From contig VWZX01008270.1 in NCBI GenBank assembly GCA_013399015.1, forward strand, positions 949,402 to 1,013,401: a stretch of DNA of 64,000 nucleotides. The letters run 5' to 3'. Position 1 is the first letter of the stretch; every line of letters starts with the position of its first letter. Under the pieces are notes generated by a model. It was not told the DNA's origin, did no database searches, and was given only the letters and a program-made list of their open reading frames with translations. Shown piece after piece: positions 1 through 12,146 of this stretch. Both the position numbers and the translations under genes were made by a program. The stretch comes from Galbula dea (Eukaryota > Chordata > Aves > Piciformes > Galbulidae).

Positions 1-125
1 CTCCCACTTGTCCTCACCTGGGACCACCTATGCTGCTGATGCCACTGCATCAAGGCTGCTGTTCCTGCTGAGACATTGTCCCCAGTGAGTCCTGTGACCT
101 GCTGCTGCTGTTTTCTAACATTAGT
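1..125. repeat. GC-richer edge fragment, possibly end of a mobile element
   Basis: The first ~120 bases are clearly richer in G+C than what follows and carry repeated CTGCTG runs. The composition switches abruptly to AT-rich sequence near 120. This is what a truncated LTR or retroelement end cut by the window edge would look like. I see no terminal motif, no target duplication and no second copy in the window, so identity is a guess. A short reading frame starts here but continues into AT-rich sequence without coding character. Confidence 0.25.
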
Positions 126-2748
126 CTCCAAAATAGTTTCTGCGTTTCCAAAAACAATGCACAATTTTAAAATCCCCACCTGTAGAAAAAAAAACATTGA
201 ATGGTCAACTTACTGGTTAGGCATTATCACTGTTGTGTTAACTTCAATTTCCTCCTGTCACAAAGCAACAATTAAAATATGTTATTACAAAGGGTTTCAA
301 TTAACTTTTTCAGCAGAACAAATTTTATTTTTATCAGATACATTTAACAGAAAATAATGTTTTTTACAATAGGTCAAACAAGATACTGTTGTCTTTATTT
401 TAAACACCAACAATTACCTACAAAGCTTAGTGGTTTCAAACAAAACCCCAGAAATATCCATTAAGTTTTCATTGCCTCCTAATATTAATTTAATGTTATT
501 TTCTATGGTGTAAGATTGATAAACCATTTAGCAGTCAATAAAAGGGCTTGCTTTTAGTCTAGAAGTAAAAACAAGTTAATGAATGTGAAAATATGGGAAG
601 TCTTACCCATATTTTATTAATGAATGTGTTAATACACCTTCTTCAGGGAATTTCTCAGTGTGAAAATATGTAAATGACATTATTTTTAAAAGCACAAAGA
701 GAACCTGATTTACAGTGATAAAAAAATGAAACCTTTCACAAAATAACAGGCAACTCACTGGGGTATCACTGACCTATTCCTTTTTCACTTATTAAATAAA
801 TCTGAGGACTGTTTCAGGATTGTATTGATCACATTTTTAAAATGACAGGTGACCTCCAAATCAGTTCACACCCCAACGTCTCTTAGTGGAGAACAGAGCA
901 GCTTGTCAATGGTGCCCTCAGAATTGAAATAGACATTGATGGACAAGACCTTCAGATGGCCATTTAAAACATGCAGATTTCCATGATTAAACTGATCTTT
1001 TTTGTTGGGTTGTTGTTCTTGTTTGTTTGGGGTATTTTTCCTATTTTTTTCTCTTCTTTGATTTTTTTTTTTAATGAGCTTTTATTGATTAGGTGTTTGC
1101 TGCCAGAGTAAATTAATGTTTGCAAAGCCATAGTTAAGAATTTGTAACCACTGGTATTATAATAAAAAGGTTTTGCCACAGGTTTACAAAAAGGGTCATG
1201 TTATTAGCTATGTCCTTCTCTAGTATTAAGTGTACAAGCTTGAGTCTTTTTCTGTTTTGAAAAAGTATATTTGAATTTTCTATATGTTAAAGAGGGTATG
1301 CTGTTAAATACAATGAATATTTTACTCACAAACCAAGCAAGATTAGTTTTAAAGGTATTGGCATAGACACAGTACCTCAAAAATTTTTAGTATTTGAAAG
1401 GTGAATACAAAAAAATGCGATCTATCTTTTAAGCAACATCTATGATACTGTTAAATGTGCATGCATGTTTTACATTAAGCACAGCAATAGTGTAAAAGAA
1501 GTGCTTGCTTCAGAAATGGTAGGTATCGTGCATTATCTCAGAGCCTGATTTTGTCTTTGTGCTATCCATCATCTACATAGTACTTCACTATTAATTGCTA
1601 TCAAAAAAGAAACCCTGACCATAATTACAGCAAATGTTTATTGAACATGAATGAATGAAGGAAATAAATCAGATTATTTATTGTGTGCTTCCTGTCATAC
1701 TCTGCAATGAAATTTTCCTGTACTTATTATTTCTTTAAGAGAAAAGTGAATGTTATATTGTAATTGAATCTAAGTTCAACCACATTAGTAATTCCTCCAG
1801 CTTTCCAAGATAATACTTTTCTAAAGTTCTGTCATCAAAAACGTTTGCTTTAAAAGTATTTTCATTTTCCCTCAGCTTCTTTCCTCTTCGAATTAGATTA
1901 CTCTCTTCTATGTTTTACCCCAAGAAGCTGTTAATGAAAATAGTACTGGACCCAAAGCGGGCTCCTGTGTGAAGTAATAGCACAGCACTTTCCATCTTGA
2001 CAATTTTTATGTAACAATAATTCCCTATGTGATTCTGTCATATAGCACTTACACATACCTCGTTTTTCACACTGTGGGTAAACCTGAACTATTTTAGTAC
2101 ATTTTTCCCCATTTTAAAGTTCAAATTCCATGATTTCTGAATGAAATATTTCACACCATTTGACATGAACTGAATTTGTCCTTTCTCAAATCTCATACTT
2201 TTAAAAGTTTAAGTGAAACCATGGGTGTTGTATATTAATTCCATGAAGGGAAGAATTTAATCTCAAAACTCTAGAGGTGACATTTAGAATATCATATTCT
2301 GCCAGAGACTAGTATAGGTAGACTTTGGACACATTTGACTCAGCTACAGTTAGCTTAGGAAGGTCACAAGCTTCTCTCTGCAGTTTGAGCTGAACAACCA
2401 CAGGCCAGCTCAAAAACCACACAGTTTCATCTATCTTGCCTCTGATCTTATGCATCTTACCTCTCAGTCATGAATATCCACTCTGTTACAGCATGCTGTT
2501 TATGTGTGTGGAGCATGAACCAGAACTAGTTTAAGGTCTGTCACCTTAGAAAACAAAGTAAATTCAGAGCTGCAGAAAACAATTCAGACTATTTATTTTT
2601 CAGATATCACCATTAGAAATATTTAAATCAGCTGTTACAGTACCCTCAGTGTGATGATTTGACCCTGGGTGATGCCCAGTGTCCATCCAAGTCGTTTTAT
2701 CACTTTCCTCCTCAACTGGACAGGAGAGAGAAAATATAACAAAAGTCT
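126..2748. other. AT-rich non-coding sequence, no gene seen
   Basis: No reading frame here exceeds about 70-90 aa and none resembles a protein family. The stretch holds a T-rich tract (about 1018-1080), scattered poly-A/T runs and one small structured element at 576-628 listed separately. A TGCATGCA palindrome lies near 1460. No retrotransposon is recognisable. Best described as intergenic or deep intronic sequence. Confidence 0.6.
576..628. repeat. 10-bp perfect hairpin flanked by 12-bp direct repeats
   Basis: AAAATATGGG (588-597) pairs perfectly with CCCATATTTT (606-615) around an 8-nt loop. The hairpin is framed by two identical 12-mers, TTAATGAATGTG, at 576-587 and 617-628, the first abutting the left arm and the second one base beyond the right arm. 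Direct repeats around a palindrome resemble a tiny insertion with target duplication, or a replication slippage product. A hairpin of this size alone is near chance level in a window this long. The combination is what makes it notable. Confidence 0.6.
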
Positions 2749-2833
2749 TGTGAATTGAGATAAGGACGGGGAGAGATCACTCACCAATCACTGTCATGGG
2801 TAAAACAGACTCGGCTTGGAGAAATTAATTTAA

Positions 2834-2839
2834 TTTATT
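2834..2839 (-). promoter_or_regulatory. Poly(A) signal AATAAA of the reverse-strand LTR
   Basis: The plus strand reads TTTATT, i.e. AATAAA on the minus strand, about 85 bases before the proposed LTR 3' end. That position fits an R/U5 boundary signal and is the main argument for the orientation given. A hexamer this AT-rich is also common by chance here. Confidence 0.4.
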
Positions 2840-3036
2840 GCTAATCAAATCAGAGAAGGATAATGAGAAATAAAACCAAACCCATCTCTTCTACCCTGGG
2901 CTTAACTTTTCTCCAATTTTTCTCTAGCTCCTCTTCCACGGCTGCACAGGGGGATGTGAAATGGGGTTGTGATCAGTTCATAACACATTGTTTCTGCCAC
3001 TCCTTCCTCTTCAGAGGAGGACTCCTCACACTCTTC

Positions 3037-3425
3037 CCCTGATCCACTGTGGGGTGACTCTCATGGGAGACAGTCCTTCATGAACTTCTCCAACATGAGT
3101 CTTTACCATGGGCTTCAGTTCTTCATGAATTGCTCTGTTGTGAGTCTTTTCCACAGGGTGTCATCGTTCAGAAACAGACCTTCGGGTCAAAAGTCCTGCC
3201 AGAAAACCTGCTCCAGTATGGACTTTTCTCTTCATAAGGTCACAGGTCCTACCAGAAGCCTACTCCATTGTGGGTTTTCCATGGTGTCACAGCCTCCTTA
3301 GGGCATTCACCTGCTCAAGCATGCTGTCCTCCATGGGCTGTGAGTAGGTATCTGCTCCACCACAGACCTCCGTGGGCTGCAGGGGCACAGCCTGCCTCAC
3401 TAAGGTCTTCACCAGAAGCTGCAGG
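3037..3425. repeat. Degenerate tandem repeat inside the LTR
   Basis: A motif of the form CTCC-A-NNGTGGG followed by a CCATGGG/CCACAGG-like half recurs about eight times with 40-60 base spacing. Recognisable instances begin near 3040, 3088, 3130, 3208, 3263, 3310 and 3356. The units are diverged, so this is an old minisatellite-like array within the LTR. Its regular pattern creates open frames on both strands that look longer than expected but are not genes. Confidence 0.6.
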
Positions 3426-6400
3426 GGATTCTCTGCTCCAATACCTGAAGCACCTCCTCTTCCTCCTTCTTCACTGACCTTGGTACCTGCAAAGTTGTTT
3501 GTTTCACATATTCTCACTCCTCTCTCTGGAGAAGAGAAGCAATGGCTGAAGTTAACATTGCACTGTTTTATTTTTCCCTTCTTAAATACATTATCACAGA
3601 GGTGCTACCACCACCTCTGCTGGGTTTGGCCTTGGCCAGCTGCAGGTTTTTCTTTGGTCAAACTGACATTGGCTCTACCAGGCACAGGAGAAGCTTCTGG
3701 CATCTTATCACAGAAGCCACCCCTGTGGCCTCCCTGCTTCCAAAACTTTGCCATGAAAAACTAATACACTCAGACAAAAACTCAGATGCTAATTTTCTAG
3801 AAATAGAAAATCTGTGTTCTGCCCCAACTTTTCAGCTTACAGAATTTGTATTCGTGGTCTCTGAGATGATGTTGAACTACAGGTACAGAGCCAGAATTCT
3901 CCCATTTTCTTATTTGAGACATGCAGCATTTCAGCCCAGGAATGATGGATGACCATCATAAATAAGGAGTCTGTCTGTCATTTGATGGTTAAGATATGTT
4001 ATTTGGGAGAGGACAGCAGCAGGTCCTGGCCTTTTTACAGGTACATTTTGCATTGCCATTAGCAGGCAAAAGATTTTGAACAGGAATGGGAAACATGCTA
4101 TTCATTCTTCTTACTCTACTAGAAAATACTATTGTTTCTGGGTGACCTGAGAAGATTATTTCCTAAGTGAAAGAAATAAAATTACAAAAGTATCAGAAAA
4201 CAAAAAGTACTGTAAACTCAATGATTCTTTACCTGAATGGTATTTGTGATGTATAGCTGTATCATTTTCAGTCTGTAAATTTCTTGCTAATCTCATAAAG
4301 AAAGCAAAGAAGCAAGTTTGGAAGTTAGAAAATAACTCTGAAAGCCAAACTGCTTACAAGCTCATTGACATAATTGTAGTACCTATTAAGGTTGCCCTTC
4401 TGATTGCAACCTTCATATTTATTAACCCGATGCACACTTGTATAGGAAATGTACTGTATAGATAAAACTGGATGTTGGTTATAGTCATCTGTTTGTTTCC
4501 CACAATAAAATATTTGGGAGAAAAATTCTGCCCCTGTATATCCAAGAGTAAAATCTCCATTAATCATAAAGCAGCTACTATTTTACGCTTTACTATTGAC
4601 CTTTTAAAAGTCTCGTGTTATAAAAACATAATGAGAAGCTGATACAGCTGTACCACTAGCAATGTAACCCTATATCAGAGCTTTATGCTAATACAAAACT
4701 TTGTGTTGACTTCACTCTTGAGGTTTCCTTGCATTTCAGTGAAATAGTATATTCCACTAATAAAAATATACTATATCCTAATTAGGATGGTGGAAAATGA
4801 AACCTGCTTCTGTTATTTCAAGGCCTCAAGCACCTTTTAATTATTCTAGAAATACAGTGGATACATGATTTAAACAGAACCTGACTGTATAACTTGATGC
4901 ACTGAGACCTTACATACCACTTTCTGTCTTCAAAGTCTCGAGCTAACACTAAGTACAGTAGGTATGCTGATAAATTTGCAGTAACTGAAGGAATAGCTTT
5001 CTGTCAAGGACTAGGAGGAAAATTGCCATGGTAATGTGAGCTATGTATAAGGGTCAAAACTGGAGGCTCTAAAAAAGAAAGATGCAGAAGTTGACTATAG
5101 AACAGGAAAGAAAATATATCCAGGCAAGAAGATTATACTATTCATAGAGTTTGTGACTATAAATAGTAAAAAACGAGTGGATAAAGAAGTGTGAAAGAAG
5201 TAGTTTCAGCAAACAGGAGGAAAAAATCCTATTTAGAATTTCAACACTTCTATTGATAACAAACTAAACATCTGAGTGCAGCAAGCTTGAATTCCTCTGT
5301 TTCATTTACACTACTAGCTCCTAATGTTTGTTTGCTTATTTTGCTTTTTTTCTGTTGGCACATCAAATATTCAGGAAATTACTATTTAATAAATAAATAT
5401 GATGTCTCTGTGCAGGCTACCATCTCATTTCTGAGCTGTTAAATTATACTTACTTTATACATTAGGCTTTTTTCATACTCATGAGAGCTCTAAGCGTATT
5501 TGAAAAACAAAAACCCCCGAACAAACGAAATATGAGATTCTGAGATTACTAAGTCAGCAGCTGAGATTTGAAGAAAAATACTTAATTTTGTTGTCATTAA
5601 AATCGCTGGTGTGGATCATACAGTTTACTGAAAAAAATAATCTTGACTTCTCTGTAGTTCTTTAAGATACTGAATATTTTTATAGATCAAGAAACTTTGG
5701 CTAACAGCTAGCCAAGTGCATTGGTTTGAAATGATCAATGTTAACACGTACTGCTGAAAGTATCTTGTCCTGAAGTTATTGTATATCTGTGGATAATAAA
5801 ATTCTAGTTCTCACTGAATATTAGCATATTAATATAGTATTCTTGAAAATTATGAACAGAGACTATTTCAGCAAGAAATGTTAAAATAATATCTATTATG
5901 TTACACTTTCTAGCTAACTTATATTTTGGCTTTGTTTTGGTATAGTTTTTTGGTTTTAGTTTGTTTTACTTTTTATTTTCCTTCCCCCCATTTACAAAAT
6001 CAGAAGAAATATTACTCTTTTAGAGAAAATCAGAAGGCATACTGCATTCCAGATTACGTAATTTCATCTATTTACATTTCATAGAGCTTAATAAAAATTG
6101 TTACAGGTTGTAAAATGTAAGTCCTGAATCCTCTTGTGATGAAAACTGCGTCATAATGCAATGCATAATATTGATCCATGTTAACCATTTACTTGTTTAT
6201 TTAAACAGCTATATGCATGGATTCAGGGAACTAGTTATACAACCTATGGTAGCTAAGAATTACTTGACAAGTCTCCATTTTCAGGCTGGTGCAGGCTGCA
6301 ACAGCTTGGCAGAAACCTACATTCTGTGAACAATGCTCACTGGACAGTGGTTTCCTGAAAGGAGCTGAAATTTTTGGTTTTGCTCTGTAAATCCCTAAGT

Positions 6401-6447
6401 GGATTGATATTTACCATTTCAGAACTTGCTCCTTTGTGCTAGCAAAA

Positions 6448-6545
6448 ATGCCAGAGATTGATTAATTAATCACAGCCAAGCTCGCTTCTACTTGTTAATG
6501 AAAGCATGTTCTATGCAAATAACTGATTCATTTTGCATGTTTCTT
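6448..6545. promoter_or_regulatory. Candidate enhancer-like block with homeodomain and POU motifs
   Basis: A perfect 12-bp palindrome GATTAATTAATC (6460-6471) contains back-to-back TAAT cores typical of homeodomain sites. Fifty bases on, a perfect octamer ATGCAAAT (6513-6520) and a second TTTGCAT (6531-6537) match POU/Oct sites. The block is less AT-monotonous than its flanks. Seen: the motifs. Inferred: regulatory function. Such motifs arise often by chance in AT-rich DNA. Confidence 0.3.
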
Positions 6546-7158
6546 ACCGAGGTCTGCATTTTTTTTCCTACCAAAACAAAAGAAAACATTTAAATTTCAC
6601 TTACCATGCAGGCAACTGAATGTAGGGATTTCTTTTTATCAGGGAAATACAAATAAAAATTATGCTCAGATTCTCAGTTGAAAGACCAACAAAAGAAGAG
6701 TTCTCATCTCTTTTTTAATGCATTCATCCCTTTTACTTTTTTCCATGTTGAATATACCAAATGTTCCTAGTAGCACTGTGGCAGCACAATCTAAAATTTA
6801 TCTGAAGCCAGAACCTAAATAAATAGATGTAGTTTATAAACATCTTTAATATATTTTTGAATTTAAATTTTAGCTTACATAATTTATATCTCATGTATGA
6901 TGCATCTATTTACCTATAGTAAAACCTTCTTTATAACATTAATTGTAGGGGAACATTTCTCTATAATAGACTTCTATTTCAGATGTTCTTTGAAGTACTA
7001 TATGGTTATTCAATTTAACAGCACAGAACGCAACTATTATAAACACCACAATCCATTTAAGAAAAGTTTCTAATCCAGGAAAGAAAGCTGTGAGTGACCA
7101 AATGGAACTATAGACTGAGAGTTAGGTACTATAGGTCATGCTATGTTAAAGATTTACT

Positions 7159-7245
7159 GTAAAAAAAAAAACACAACAAAACAAACAAGCAAACAAACAA
7201 ACCCCCAAACCCCAAACCAATCAAACAAAAAACCCCAAGTGGTTT
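7159..7245. repeat. A-rich (CAAA)n-like simple repeat
   Basis: A run of A is followed by irregular CAAA/CAAACC units and C-runs. It is low complexity, strand-asymmetric (almost no T or G) and without an adjacent recognisable retroposon body. It could be the decayed poly-A tail of an old insertion, but nothing upstream supports that. Confidence 0.6.
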
Positions 7246-10200
7246 AGATATCAGTTATTTCTCTTCAAATATTCTGCCTGCCAGGAAATTTATCTGGGGA
7301 AGCTGAGCACTTTCTCAGTTAAGCTATATGGGCACAATTCCTATCTTTTGAAATAAATAATCTATAGGAGTGTCTTTGCAGAAAAAAATCTTTATGGTGA
7401 TTAAAATGTAATTGCTCACTGGGAACTTGTTGCATAATTCAGTACCTGTCACTATAATGGGAACAAACTGTATGGTTTGAGCATGCTTTTAGATGCAGAT
7501 TGGGCTCTTTTCTATATCCAAGATGAAAAGCAGCCTTGGACTTGCCTGATAACTGCATTTGATTTTAGAATGAAAGTAGACAGACAAATTGGGAAAGTAA
7601 AATTTCAAGATCAAAGCTCCATCACAGGATCTTTTACAAGACTGAAAATCAGAATACAATTGTTAGGGTGCTTTTATTTAATGATGTATCAAAAGTGGAT
7701 GCTTGATTTTAAGGACAGTTCCTTTTTATTCTTGGACTAGCACAGAGTAGATGCAACCTAGAAGCTAAAAAAGCTAGATTAGAAGAGAAAAATAGCTGTT
7801 CTCAGAGAAAACTTGCTTGCCCATTCCTGAAGTTATTGATGTAAACTTCAGAGGACAGTATTTATATCCCTTATACTTTAATATATTAGTGTTGTCTTTG
7901 TAATCTATCTGCTGAGGGTCGTGGCCCAGCAATGCTCAAAGAAGTTCAATTAAACAAGCAAAACCAAATAAAGAAAGCCAAAACCAAAACAAGCAGACAA
8001 AAAAAAAGGGGGAGAGGGAAAGATTAGGCTCAGTCTCAGTCTAACATCTTTATTTTCTATTCCAAGACTTCAGAAAAGTAAAAAAGCAAAGATAAAAGGG
8101 AAAGGTAAGGGAGCTCCAAGAAGTCCTTTTCACCTAGGTGATCCATATCATGATTAAGTCAGTGTTTAGATAACCTTAACCACTCACTTTTACTGCTATT
8201 ATTCCCTTGCTAGACAGTTCTACTGAACATGAAAGAATTTCTTTCATTCATATAAAAATGAAATTGAGAAATAAAATTTCAAAGAAAAGAATATTCAAGA
8301 TCCTAAGCATGTACATGCCATATATTGATGCAGATCACAGCCTATTGGACCCAATGCTCTTGTAAAATCCCCAGCTTCTGAGAAATAACGTGAGATCACT
8401 AAAATACAGACTAAAACCTTCAACTTCGCATCCACAAAGACAACTTTGTCACTTAAATTCTACCCATGATCAGACACTACATATTCTGAAAAACCTAGTT
8501 GTTCATGTGCAGTGTCTCTCCTGGAGCCTTAGGAATTCCTGCTCGCATAGCTCACACTCCATCATATTTCAGTGTTCGGAGAAAGCAAAGATAGATGAGA
8601 GGGTTGGATGGGTTTGCAGCTGCTGGTTCATTTGGTGACACAACATGACATAAATCCTGAAGCAATAGGAGTTTCCTACAGGCTGATGGTGTCATGGCCA
8701 GATATTCTAGGCTCTGACTAGATATAGTACATTCTTATAACTGCTGATGTGTCTCAACCAAGAAGTCCTCACAAGATCATTATGTCCATGAAACAACTAT
8801 CTGTAGCTGCAAGCACATCCAAATATTTTCTGCACTTGACACAGCCTCTGCCTTCTTTGCCCTCAGTATCAGCTGCTTGACTTTTCAATCTTGGAACTGG
8901 TAAATGCTAAAGACTGCTTTATTTTAGTAGGATCCATTATGTTTGGTGAAGAATAGACAGAGGAGTATTTGTGGTGCACGAGAGATGTTTACACTGGAGT
9001 CCAGAGTACTTCACAATGCAAATTATGTAAGATGTTGTATGATCTACACCTGCTCAGGGCCCAGTGGTGTTATCTGTAGCACCATGCCATGTGTGTTCAT
9101 GCTTGTGAATACAAATATTAACGGGTATAGAGAGCCTTTAAGATGATGAAGGACCCATGCAACCACTGCTGCCTTCTCCACAGAAAACATTTGAATGGAG
9201 CATGACAAATAAGCTAGGAAGAAAGAAAGAAGGGAAATCTGTTCTTTTCATAGCATTGATCTTATGTGGGGAAGATAGCAACAGAATATATAGCCTTACC
9301 ACGAGAAACAAGATTCAAGCTAACCTGAGGGAAAGGAAAACTAAAAGAAATGTGAAACAATAATGATCAGATAAATCCCCAATGATTTATTTGCTGTACT
9401 ATGCGTTTTCAAGGCAAGTGATAGTTATTCAGGCCACCTACTGGTAAATTTTTAAACCTCTGAAAAAAATTCTAATGTGACTCTGCAAAAGTCAGTTGTG
9501 TTAAGACACTACTAGGGTTATGAGCATTTCAGAGAACTAATCATAGCTAATACTGGCTTAATAAAATGAACAATTTATTCAAACAAACAGAAAATGTGGT
9601 TTAGACAATACAGAAAACAATGTAAGAAATCAGAGGTTTTGTTGCCTAAAGCAAAACTGTCATTAATTTTTTGACTAAATCACAGCTGAAGTATGTTAGT
9701 TACTTAAATGTCTTCTCTCCTCTTAGGTTTACTCTTTTCCATGTAACAGTAATGATTTGAGTCACAGCTGCTTCATTGGAAAAACCTCCCCCATTTCAAT
9801 GCAAAGAAGTAAATCTGTTTAAAACACTTTCAGTGGAAGATTAAACTAATCTATTTCACTTTGCACAGAAATGGACTGGAAATTAACATGATCAGTTATG
9901 GCATCTCAGCTGTGAGGTTGATAACAAGCAGCTGTGAGGGATAATTTCATAAACTATTTCAGCTAGAGGCATAAGGGCATTTCTGCTTGTCCTGACATAT
10001 TGAGAAGTCCTGTAAATATTTAGTGTGTGGGCTAGTTACAGGGAATATGAATTTATCTATGTCAACATATAATTAATAACAAAATCATGACAGACTTATT
10101 GTGAAAGTGGATTACACCTTGCAAATGACTCCAGGTATTTGGATACTTAAGGAGAGCTTCTGCAATAAAAGACGTGGCTACAAATAAAGAAGAAGAGTAT

Positions 10201-10457
10201 AAGTGGCAGAGAACAAGATTTGTTTGTAAAAAATATAGAAGTGTCTCTAACAAGGCAAAAAACTGTTAGCACAAGGAGTGTGACAGTGTGAAGCAAGAAA
10301 AGCAAAAATCAGTGAATGATCTTCTAGTAGCTGTTGAATCTGCAATTTGACAGCTGTTTACTTTATGGTAAAATGAAGACCCAAAGGACATGTCTCAGTT
10401 ATCATCAGATAACTGATGTCTACCCACAGACGTTTAATGATTTGAGATGCCTTAAGA

Positions 10458-10470
10458 TATCGCCCCCTGG
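10458..10470 (-). promoter_or_regulatory. CTCF-like core motif
   Basis: On the minus strand this reads CCAGGGGGCGATA, matching the vertebrate CTCF core (CCAGGGGGCGCTA type) at 12 of 13 positions. It stands out in a strongly AT-rich environment where C-rich cores are rare. CTCF binds such cores to set loop boundaries. Occupancy cannot be judged from sequence, and the motif's upstream half (the CCA before the core) is weaker. Confidence 0.4.
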
Positions 10471-11169
10471 CTTTTCAGCTGCTGCTTGCAAAGCATGCAG
10501 AACTCCCATGGTTCGCATGTAATTTTTGACAATCTTGTGTAGATATCTTCGAAATACTAAGACATCTAAAATGGGATATTGCACATCCATTTAGGTACCT
10601 GAATTCACCTACATGCCTCTGCAAGTTGGAAATACTAGATTAAACCAGTAGAGAGAAATGCGAAGTAAAAAAACTTTTGAACCTCAGATCCTGGCAATAG
10701 TTTAACTTTGGTAAATGTTTTATCTGAGTGATGACTCAGCCCTAAGCAAAATGACCTGACAGACTTTGGATTGTCTTTTCTGTGGAAACAGTCCAGGCAT
10801 CTGCAATCTATTATTGTGAGGAAATATTGCTAAACATGCAAAACTAAAATGAATTTATGAATTTCCAGCTGTGTGATAAAACTTGTTTGGTTGCTTAATA
10901 CATGCATAGAACAAGAATCTCTGAAAGCTTGGTTTATACAGTGTGAAACAAATGTTAAAAAATTAAACTTCTAAACAAATAAAAGATCTGGCATAATCAC
11001 TTCTATCTTACAGATAAAAGAAGAACCATTGACATGTACAGGGTCCCTATTAACATATTACTAAATTGTTTATCTTAAGGTGATAATTCTTGTTTTAACA
11101 TAGAAAAAAAGAGTTTGCTGGTGGTGACTAAAATTTATACTAGAATCAGAAGAAAATTAGTTGTTAGGA

Positions 11170-11365
11170 AATGCAAGTGGTCATATAGACCATCCGCTCT
11201 CCCCACACTAGGCTCAGATATGCTTAAATCATTCTTGACAGACTTGGCTAGCGTACTTCCTAATGATGGAGGCTGTACAGCTACCTATTCCAGTACTCCA
11301 CTGATCTTAAAATTCAAACAGATGTTTGGTTGTTTCTTCTAATGTGTCTTTCTTCATTTTGTGTT
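11170..11365 (-). mobile_element. Ancient CR1 LINE fragment (3' UTR/ORF2 end)
   Basis: Diverged but alignable to the CR1 3' region on the minus strand: the order 'ATCATTCTTGACAGA', 'CCTAATGATGGAGGCT' and 'CCTATTCCAGTACTCC' matches the sequence of blocks in CR1 3' ends of reptile/bird type. Many substitutions and no intact tail place it among the oldest insertions here. The 75-aa frame on the plus strand is a shadow. Confidence 0.5.
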
Positions 11366-11891
11366 TAATTTGCCAATTATATGGGAACAGAATACTCCCT
11401 CCCTCTTAGCTTGCTCCCTTCTGGCTGAGATGATGATTTTTTCCCAGTAGTTTAGTGCTTACTAAGCAAACGTGACCTTTTCTTAAGTTTCTGTCCTTCA
11501 AATATGACTAGTAAATTTTGAAAGAAATACCTGTTCTTACAGGTTTTCTGTATTATTTTAGAAGGCAGTAGCCTTGAAATTGTATAATTCAATAGATGCA
11601 TTTTAAACCTATTGAGACCCATTGGAAGAAGACTTGAATACCATGTAATAATCAACTATTGTTGTCCAAAATTTTGTCTTGAAAATTGGAGGTTCAGCTG
11701 TCTTGAGCAGTTGCTATAAAAGCAAGATATTGCATGGACAAAACTGCATTATCCCAAAACATAAGGTATTATTTGGACTCAAGTATCTGTGGTGGGATTT
11801 AGATCCACAGTGGATATCATATGAGCTATTCAATCAAACCAGGCATCTCAAAGGTTCTTCAGCATTCCCAAATTTGGGGGAATTTGGTAAA

Positions 11892-11896
11892 CTGAC
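11892..11896. repeat. Left target-site duplication CTGAC of the gapped LTR
   Basis: CTGAC abuts the LTR's TGTG end and recurs at 12148-12152 on the far side of the N. The length equals that of the duplication flanking the related complete LTR (GTACT), which supports it being real. Confidence 0.6.
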
Positions 11897-11981
11897 TGTG
11901 GTGGGTTTAAAGGCTCTTCCCAGCCCCCACACACGGCAGTTAAAGGGGAGACTGGATTGGAAGTTAAAAACTAAAAACTGC

Positions 11982-11987
11982 TTTAAT
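11982..11987 (-). promoter_or_regulatory. ATTAAA poly(A) signal in gapped LTR
   Basis: The minus strand reads ATTAAA about 90 bases from the element's minus-strand 3' end, at the same offset as in the complete copy. This is the chief evidence that both LTRs face the minus strand. Confidence 0.45.
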
Positions 11988-12145
11988 AACAACAGCAAAC
12001 ATAAACGAAAAGAATATAAACATATACAGGACCCAAACACCAGAACCCGCTTCCCCCCCCCCTAGAAGTAATTACATCAGGACCGAGGCTGCAGAGCGTC
12101 TCGGGGCAGGGCCGCGGTATCAGGCAGCCCAAGCAGCTTCACGTG

Positions 12146-12146
12146 N
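12146..12146. other. Assembly gap (single N)
   Basis: The only ambiguous base seen in the window. It sits at the end of a GC-rich LTR segment and just before the inferred right target duplication. It is therefore probably a placeholder for unassembled or collapsed repeat sequence, not a simple miscall. Confidence 0.75.

Larger units (their letters stand above)
2749..3768 (-). mobile_element. Endogenous retrovirus LTR-type element, ~1 kb, reverse orientation
   Basis: This block differs from its surroundings in composition and matches my memory of an avian ERV LTR found in many bird genomes. Read on the minus strand it begins TGTATTAG and ends AATTCACA, giving the TG...CA ends expected of an LTR. 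An AATAAA signal lies at 2834-2839 on the minus strand, close to the 3' end, which supports that orientation. The middle is a run of degenerate tandem repeats (3037-3425). I see no gag, pol or env sequence next to it, so it is a solo LTR or LTR-derived remnant. No convincing target duplication is visible (flanks AGTCT and CTCAG), so the ends could be off by a few bases. The overlapping frames of 69-136 aa are not genes. Confidence 0.68.
3769..11169. other. AT-rich non-coding sequence, no gene seen
   Basis: About 7.4 kb without a credible coding region; the longest frames are 60-90 aa with no domain character. It contains a 10-bp AT-rich hairpin (4744-4753 with 4765-4774), a homeodomain/POU motif cluster at 6448-6545, a CAAA-rich tract at 7159-7245 and a CTCF-like core at 10458-10470, each listed separately where worthwhile. 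No young retrotransposon is seen, which is unusual compared with the 45-54 kb region. Confidence 0.55.

Noticed and set aside
3372..3952. Overlapping 130- and 136-aa frames
   Set aside because: Both are inside or run out of the LTR with tandem repeats. They overlap in different frames and have no recognisable domain.
4744..4774. Perfect 10-bp hairpin ATAGTATATT / AATATACTAT
   Set aside because: A few such AT-rich stems are expected by chance in 64 kb; nothing around it adds support.
7159..7245. Poly-A tail of a processed pseudogene
   Set aside because: No gene-like sequence precedes the A-rich tract on either strand and no target duplication is visible.
11679..12065. 128-aa plus-strand open frame
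   Set aside because: It runs from unique sequence into the antisense of an LTR and has no domain character. The frame ends in the poly-C run next to the assembly gap.
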